From positions 1-38,082 of the forward strand of contig CAZJDB010000153.1 in the NCBI GenBank assembly GCA_964544695.1: a DNA stretch of 38,082 bases. The letters run 5' to 3'. This document shows, piece by piece, positions 33,665-38,082 of the stretch (within the stretch, counting starts at the first letter, position 1; every line of letters starts with the position of its first letter). The notes beneath the pieces were generated by a model. That model did not search any database. It had not been told where the DNA came from and saw nothing but the letters and a program-made list of their open reading frames with translations. Source of the DNA: Dinghuibacter sp964544695. GTDB lineage: Bacteria > Bacteroidota > Bacteroidia > Chitinophagales > Chitinophagaceae. Position numbers and translations under genes: made by a program.

Positions 33665-34437
33665 AATCTTTCAAGCCTGTTTCCCGGGACCGGGGCGCCA
33701 AGCCTTCACTGGTGGTTGGCCGTAAGCCTGTGTTAGAAGCCCTGGCGGATGGCAAAGGCATTGACAGGATATTTCTCCAAAAGAATGCCTCCGGCGAGGG
33801 CATCGAGGACATACGGCGGTTGGCCATGGCGGCACAGGTGCCCATAAATGTGGTTCCTTCCGAGAAATTGAATGGTTTAACCCGGGCCACTCATCAGGGT
33901 GTCGTGGCTATCGCGGCATTGATCGTGTATAGCGATCTGCAGAATGTGATCGATTTTTGTGTTTCCAAGGGGGAGGCGCCGTTGTTTGTCATGCTGGACG
34001 GGATCACCGATGTACGCAACATCGGAGCCATTGCCCGGAGCACCCTGATCTGTGGAGCCCAGGCCCTGATCATCCCCGACAAAGGAGTGGGGGCTTTGAA
34101 CGAGGAGGCCATGAAGTCTTCGGCGGGGGCCCTGGAGAAAATCTCCGTTTGCCGGGTATCGAGCCTTTTGAAGGCGGTGGATTTGTTGCATTTGAACGGT
34201 ATCCGCGTATATACTTCTGAAATGGATGCACCCTTGCGCGTATTCGAGGTGGATTGGGCAGGCCCGGCCTGCGTCATCATGGGTGGGGAGGAGCATGGCG
34301 TCCAACCCTTCCTGCGCAAAGCGGCCGATGCGCGTTTCCACATACCCATGGCCGGTACCTTCGATTCTTTCAACGTCTCGGTTGCCGCCGGGATCATTTT
34401 ATACGAAGCCCTGAAAAGCAGGACCTATGCACACTAA
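33661..34437 (+). CDS. rlmB: 23S rRNA (guanosine-2'-O-)-methyltransferase, TrmH/SpoU family
   Basis: A 258-residue SPOUT methyltransferase. An N-terminal substrate-binding domain (VVGRKPVLEALADG, about 20-95) leads to the knotted SAM-binding domain: MLDGITDVRNIGAIARS (motif 1), VIMGGEEHGVQPFLRKAAD (motif 2) and IPMAGTFDSFNVSVAAGI (motif 3). By family it methylates the ribose of a guanosine in 23S rRNA (G2251 in E. coli). Start and stop overlap both neighbours (4 bases with the YcxB-like gene, 11 bases with the lyase gene). Confidence 0.92.
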   Translation: MKSFKPVSRDRGAKPSLVVGRKPVLEALADGKGIDRIFLQKNASGEGIEDIRRLAMAAQVPINVVPSEKLNGLTRATHQGVVAIAALIVYSDLQNVIDFCVSKGEAPLFVMLDGITDVRNIGAIARSTLICGAQALIIPDKGVGALNEEAMKSSAGALEKISVCRVSSLLKAVDLLHLNGIRVYTSEMDAPLRVFEVDWAGPACVIMGGEEHGVQPFLRKAADARFHIPMAGTFDSFNVSVAAGIILYEALKSRTYAH

Positions 34438-35320
34438 AGACAGTACTGCCCCCGCGCTGAAGTCATCCCGTTTTGTCAAAGTCATCGAAAGCCCACGGGA
34501 CGCCATGCAAGGCTGGAAACACCTCATTCCCACGAAAGATAAGATAGATTATATCAACCTTTTATTGAAGGTTGGTTTCGATACCCTGGACTTTGGGAGC
34601 TTTGTATCCCACAAAGCCATTCCGCAGATGGCAGATACGGTGCAGGTATTGGCGGGTTTGGCGCGTCCGATCCACGATACGCGCTTGCTGGCTATTGTCG
34701 CCAACGTCCGGGGGGCGGAGGAGGCGAGCACACATCCGGAGATAGGGTACCTGGGATATCCCTTCTCTATTTCGGAGACTTTCCAGCAACAAAACACGGG
34801 TGCTTCGATCGCAGAATCATTTGAGCGCGTGGGCGCTATACAGCATCTCTGCAAGCAAAGCGATAAGCAGGTCGTGGTGTACCTCTCCATGGCTTTCGGA
34901 AATCCGTATAAGGACCCTTATTCCCATGACCTCGTGCTGCACTGGGCGCACAAACTCGCGGCTGCGGGGGTGGGGAGTATTTCCCTGGCGGATACGGTCG
35001 GGCTGGCGACACCCTCGGAGGTGTTCCGCCTGACGAGTCATTTGGTCTCGGGTCTGCCCTCTATCGAGATTGGAGTCCACCTGCATTCACGTCCGGGGGA
35101 AGAGTCCGAGAAAATAGCGGCGGCCCTGGAGGCGGGGTCTCGTCGGATTGACGGGGCTTTGGGCGGCTTTGGAGGTTGTCCTTTTGCGCAGGATGAGCTG
35201 GTTGGCAATTTGAACACCTCAGATATCGTCGATTATTTGTCTACCCACGGGTATGAAACGCATATTAACTCAGAGGCTTTGACGGAGGCCAAGGCAATGG
35301 CGGCGGAGATATTCGTTTAA
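34427..35320 (+). CDS. Hydroxymethylglutaryl-CoA lyase
   Basis: A 297-residue TIM-barrel lyase that splits HMG-CoA to acetoacetate and acetyl-CoA, in leucine and ketone-body metabolism. FVKVIESPRDAMQGW carries the catalytic Arg/Asp region. FGSFVSHKAIPQMADT, the metal-binding HLHSRPGE, and GALGGFGGCPFA with the active-site loop cysteine are all present. Length is typical. It overlaps the methyltransferase gene by 11 bases, the last of a three-gene run. No other leucine-degradation gene is in the window. Confidence 0.93.
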   Translation: MHTKDSTAPALKSSRFVKVIESPRDAMQGWKHLIPTKDKIDYINLLLKVGFDTLDFGSFVSHKAIPQMADTVQVLAGLARPIHDTRLLAIVANVRGAEEASTHPEIGYLGYPFSISETFQQQNTGASIAESFERVGAIQHLCKQSDKQVVVYLSMAFGNPYKDPYSHDLVLHWAHKLAAAGVGSISLADTVGLATPSEVFRLTSHLVSGLPSIEIGVHLHSRPGEESEKIAAALEAGSRRIDGALGGFGGCPFAQDELVGNLNTSDIVDYLSTHGYETHINSEALTEAKAMAAEIFV

Positions 35321-35380
35321 GGTGGGGGGAGCTAAGGTCTTGGGCTTCGCGCTCCTGTGCCATTGGGCAGAACGGTTCTA

Positions 35381-35416
35381 AAAATAAAATAGGCTACTTA
35401 ATACTTAAGTTGCCTA
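35381..35416 (-). terminator. Terminator-like hairpin downstream of the orphan membrane protein gene
   Basis: 35390-35401 pairs with 35405-35416 (11 pairs, one T-T mismatch, 3-base loop). Read on the minus strand it is followed by a T-rich run (35381-35389), as expected for a terminator of the gene at 35515-36102, about 100 bases past its stop. On the plus strand it could also act weakly after the lyase gene. Confidence 0.5.
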
Positions 35417-35514
35417 CACTTCTTCAGCTTCGAGACTTTTGGAGGGGACTATTTTTAGACAATCCCTTTAGCCAACCATCGTGTCTTTCATAGTCATCAT
35501 TTGGTATAAAGTTA

Positions 35515-36102
35515 CTAATTTATTTCTACATTATCTCCAAATGGGAATGGTTTATCCTTGATTTTAGATATTCCTACATAATTCTTTGTAAAGCACCTAC
35601 TTAGACCTGTCAATCCGTGTCTTAATGTAATTTGAAGTTGAACGGATTTACTCTCTTCCCTTAAGATTAATTCAAGGTTTTCCAGGCTTCTAAACAAAAT
35701 ACAATGTTCAGCATAGACACTTGATTTTTTATACCCCTTTTTGCTTGGTATGCGGGCAAAGTGACTTTTTTTTAGTCTTAAAGGGATATAACGGACGTTT
35801 AATTTATCATCTTCTTTACCATCTTCTGCGGGGTAATGATGTAATTCATAAAGTTCAATCGAAGCATCAAAAGCAGGATGGAAAGACTTGTTTACAATTT
35901 TAAATACATACATAAAAGGAGTTCCTTCGTCAAATGGATTTGGGCGCTTGGAAATATGCGGGCTAATGACAATTTTAGGGCGCATTCTATACAAAATGAA
36001 GTATAAAAAGCTAAATGAAGCAGCAAGGCTGCTCCCAAATCCAATTAGAAACCCCCATAAATATTCCATACTTCCAAGAGTAAATAGTTCAATATCTACC
36101 AC
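35515..36102 (-). CDS. Orphan membrane-anchored protein, AT-rich gene
   Basis: 195 residues; I do not recognise the family. One N-terminal hydrophobic helix (about 12-39, in WGFLIGFGSSLAASFSFLYF) is followed by a polar, probably cytoplasmic, beta-rich domain rich in Lys, Phe and His with no known motif. A second in-frame ATG at residue 12 could be the start. The gene and its flanks (roughly 35370-36200) are visibly poorer in G and C than everything around, with AT-ending codons, which suggests recent acquisition. It lies between two housekeeping genes and has its own terminator-like hairpin. One-helix plus soluble domain layouts also occur in defence and stress proteins, but there is no specific evidence here. 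Confidence 0.65.
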   Translation of the reverse strand: MVDIELFTLGSMEYLWGFLIGFGSSLAASFSFLYFILYRMRPKIVISPHISKRPNPFDEGTPFMYVFKIVNKSFHPAFDASIELYELHHYPAEDGKEDDKLNVRYIPLRLKKSHFARIPSKKGYKKSSVYAEHCILFRSLENLELILREESKSVQLQITLRHGLTGLSRCFTKNYVGISKIKDKPFPFGDNVEIN

Positions 36103-36224
36103 AAGTTAGATAGAAAATTAAATTTCCTGGCTCGTGAAATCACCCTTTTTGCAAAACATTTGGGAATTTGGAGTTGATCAAGGTATAAGGACCCCTTCCG
36201 ACTAGAAACTCGACCGGAAAACGT

Positions 36225-38082
36225 TTAGGCGCCGCCTAGTTCGACCAGTTTCTCGAAAAGGGTCTCGTATTCTTTATTCAGTTGAGTCCACTTCTCGGAA
36301 CACTCCAGGTAGGCTTTTTCCGCCACCTGGAACTTTGTTTTATCGGCGTAGATCGCGGGGGTGCCCAGGTCGGATTCCAGTTTCTCCTTTTGGGTTTTCA
36401 ATGTGGCGAGTTCGGCTTCGAGTTGTTCGAAGCGGCGTTGGTGTTTTTGGAGTTCTTTTTTGGCGGTGTTGTCGATGGGCGCTCCCTTTGGCGCGGCGGC
36501 GGGTTTCTGTGCCGGGGCGGCGGCTGCGGCGGGATTTGGCGGGGCCGCAGCACTGCGGGACGCGGGATTCGCGGTATGCGCGGCGGCAGGTTTCGCAGCG
36601 GGCGCTGCTGTGGGTTTCGGGGTGGGCGCTGCTGCGGGTTTCGCGGTGGGCGCTGCTGCGGGTTTCGCGGTGGGCGCGGCGGCGCGGGCCGCCATGCGCG
36701 TCTTCCATTCTACCCATTCTTCGTAGTGGCCGACGAATTCCTTGACCTGGTGGTCAGCGTCGATCTCCCAAATCTTATTGGCGGTGCGCTGCACGAAATA
36801 GCGGTCGTGGCTGACCAGTAGGAGACTGCCTTCGTAGCGGTTTAGGGATTCGATCAACAAATTGACCGAATGCATGTCGAGGTGGTTGGTCGGTTCGTCG
36901 AGGAGGAGGAAGTTTGCCTTGGAAACAATGACTTTGGCCAAAGCAACGCGGGCTTTTTCGCCTCCGCTGAGGACTTTGATCTTCTTTTCTACTTCGTCTC
37001 CCGAAAACAGGAAGCAACCCAGGAGGGTACGCAGCTCCAGTTCGGTTTTCTGGGATCCGCAGCGTAGCATTTCTTCCAGGACGGTTTGGTTGACGTCCAG
37101 GGCCTCGAGCTGGTGTTGGGCATAAAAGCTTTCCATGACGTTATGCCCCCAAATGCGTTCTCCTTCAAAGGGTTCGGTGCCTCCAACGATGCGCAGCAGG
37201 GTGGATTTGCCCTTGCCGTTGGCGCCGATCAGGGCGATTTTGTCGCCCCGGTTGATTTCGGCGCCGGTGTTTTCCAGGATGGTGTTGTTGCCGAAACGCT
37301 TGGTAACGTCTTTGAGGGTTGCCAGGATTTTGCCGGGCTGTTTATCCACCGAGAAATTGATGCGTAAGGAAGGGCGCTCGATTTCGACGTCCTCGATACG
37401 GTCCAGTTTGTCCAGGCGTTTCATGGCGCTTTGGGCCGCGGCGGCTTTGGTGGCTTTGGCGCGGAAGCGCTCGATGAAGCGCTCCTGCTGGCGGATATAG
37501 TCCTGTTGGTTCTCGAAGGCCCTTTGTTGTAGCTCCACGCGTTGGGCCTTTTCTTCCATGTAATAGGTGTAATTGCCGGAGTAGATGTGGAGTTGTTGCT
37601 GGTAAATCTCCACGATCTTATTGACCATGCGGTCCAGGAAATACCGGTCGTGCGAAATGATGACCACGGAGCCCTGGTAGTGCACCAGGTACTTTTCCAG
37701 CCATTCGATGCTGGGCAGGTCGAGGTGGTTCGTCGGTTCGTCCAGTAGCAGCAGGTCGGGCTTTTGGAGGATCATCTTGGCCAGGAGGACGCGCATGCGC
37801 CACCCCCCGCTGAATTCCTGGTAGGGCCGTCCCAGGTCGGCATTGCTGAAGCCCAGGCCCTGCAGGACTTCCTCGGTCTTGTGGTGGATATTGTAGCCGT
37901 CCAGTACATCGATCTCGTGGAGCTTTTCGGAGTATTCCATGAGCAGGGCCTCGTCCTCCTTTTCTTCCAGGATTTTGCCCAGGTCCTCGATTTCCTTTTC
38001 CAATTCGAGGACGCGTTCGAAGGCGCCCATGGCTACTTTGAGGATGCTTTCGCCCGAATCGAAGCTGAGCAGGTCCTGATGG
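36225..38082 (-). CDS. ABC-F family ATPase, N-terminus beyond the window
   Basis: The reading frame is open to the right edge (it continues upstream of the ATG at 38030 as a normal ABC-F sequence), so about the first 100 residues, with the first Walker A, are missing. Seen here: the first ABC signature FSGGWRMRVLLAK and Walker B LLLLDEPTNHLD; the interdomain linker with coiled coil; the second Walker A GANGKGKST; LSGGEKARVALAK; and Walker B LLLDEPTNHLD. An Ala/Pro/Lys/Thr-rich linker with tandem repeats and a C-terminal coiled coil (Uup/YheS-like CTD) follow. No membrane helices are present. ABC-F proteins act on ribosomes as translation factors or antibiotic-protection proteins; the subfamily cannot be fixed from this part. 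Confidence 0.93.
   Translation of the reverse strand, partial: HQDLLSFDSGESILKVAMGAFERVLELEKEIEDLGKILEEKEDEALLMEYSEKLHEIDVLDGYNIHHKTEEVLQGLGFSNADLGRPYQEFSGGWRMRVLLAKMILQKPDLLLLDEPTNHLDLPSIEWLEKYLVHYQGSVVIISHDRYFLDRMVNKIVEIYQQQLHIYSGNYTYYMEEKAQRVELQQRAFENQQDYIRQQERFIERFRAKATKAAAAQSAMKRLDKLDRIEDVEIERPSLRINFSVDKQPGKILATLKDVTKRFGNNTILENTGAEINRGDKIALIGANGKGKSTLLRIVGGTEPFEGERIWGHNVMESFYAQHQLEALDVNQTVLEEMLRCGSQKTELELRTLLGCFLFSGDEVEKKIKVLSGGEKARVALAKVIVSKANFLLLDEPTNHLDMHSVNLLIESLNRYEGSLLLVSHDRYFVQRTANKIWEIDADHQVKEFVGHYEEWVEWKTRMAARAAAPTAKPAAAPTAKPAAAPTPKPTAAPAAKPAAAHTANPASRSAAAPPNPAAAAAPAQKPAAAPKGAPIDNTAKKELQKHQRRFEQLEAELATLKTQKEKLESDLGTPAIYADKTKFQVAEKAYLECSEKWTQLNKEYETLFEKLVELGGA
36600..36680. repeat. 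24-bp tandem repeats coding the ABC-F linker
   Basis: At least three near-identical 24-base units (36600-36623, 36624-36647, 36648-36671) plus a partial fourth, each coding an eight-residue Ala/Pro/Thr/Lys unit (PTAKPAAA type). The second and third units are identical; degenerate copies continue leftwards to about 36480. Such in-frame repeats can gain or lose units by slippage without breaking the frame. Confidence 0.85.

Noticed and set aside
36600..36680. CRISPR-like repeat array
   Set aside because: Units are directly adjacent without spacers and code in frame for an Ala/Pro linker.

Overview
The window reads as chromosomal DNA of a GC-rich member of the Bacteroidota, most likely a Chitinophagaceae-type soil or plant-associated bacterium. 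This is inferred from the kinds of genes present (short-form Ppx next to PPK1, LytTR two-component pair, short GT5-only glycogen-synthase-like protein beside panC, FtsX-type permease without an ATPase), from the near absence of Shine-Dalgarno sequences, and from several promoter-like TAnnTTTG boxes, some with a TTTG-like box about 20 bases upstream. There is no rRNA, phage, integrase, transposase or CRISPR array. The left edge cuts a tRNA gene and the right edge cuts an ABC-F gene.

Layout. 1-2208: 5' end of a tRNA-Pro (minus strand), then a divergent M13 metallopeptidase lipoprotein with a textbook terminator. 2209-4231: two long gene-poor stretches on either side of a solitary AraC-family regulator, with several inverted repeats. 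4232-11991 (minus): a carbon-metabolism block of serine hydrolase, ALDH7-type aldehyde dehydrogenase, KDPG/KDPGal aldolase, a large secreted glycoside hydrolase fused to a carbohydrate-esterase-like domain, and 2-keto-3-deoxy-galactonate kinase. The start/stop overlaps (TAATG and ATGA) tie neighbours together. It looks like secreted saccharide breakdown feeding a De Ley-Doudoroff-like route, but the dehydrogenase and dehydratase steps are not here. 12096-16128 (minus): a four-gene unit of lipoprotein, LytS-type histidine kinase, LytTR response regulator and FAD amine oxidase, with a perfect 19-bp inverted repeat directly upstream of the regulator start.

16241-21960: pantothenate/CoA biosynthesis split over a divergent intergenic region. 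Leftward are the GT5-like protein, metK and panB; rightward are panC, panD, a YbhN-type membrane protein and an RfaE2-like nucleotidyltransferase. 22018-24997: polyphosphate kinase and exopolyphosphatase, overlapping by 32 bases. 25134-30830: a complete tripartite RND efflux operon (TolC, adaptor, pump) with a good promoter that overlaps a palindrome. 30793-33132 (minus): an FtsX/MacB-like permease whose 3' end overlaps the pump gene tail-to-tail. 33182-35320: a YcxB-like membrane protein, an RlmB-type rRNA methyltransferase and HMG-CoA lyase in overlapping order. 35515-36102 (minus): an AT-rich orphan membrane protein. 36225-38082 (minus): an ABC-F ATPase truncated by the window, with a tandem-repeat Ala/Pro linker.

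Most of the window is ordinary housekeeping and efflux content. The parts most worth a second look are the glycoside hydrolase-esterase fusion with its keto-deoxy sugar genes, the lipoprotein/kinase/regulator/oxidase unit with its hairpins and repeat-bearing sensor loop, the palindrome-controlled efflux promoter with no nearby regulator, and the inverted-repeat structures at 3889-4041.
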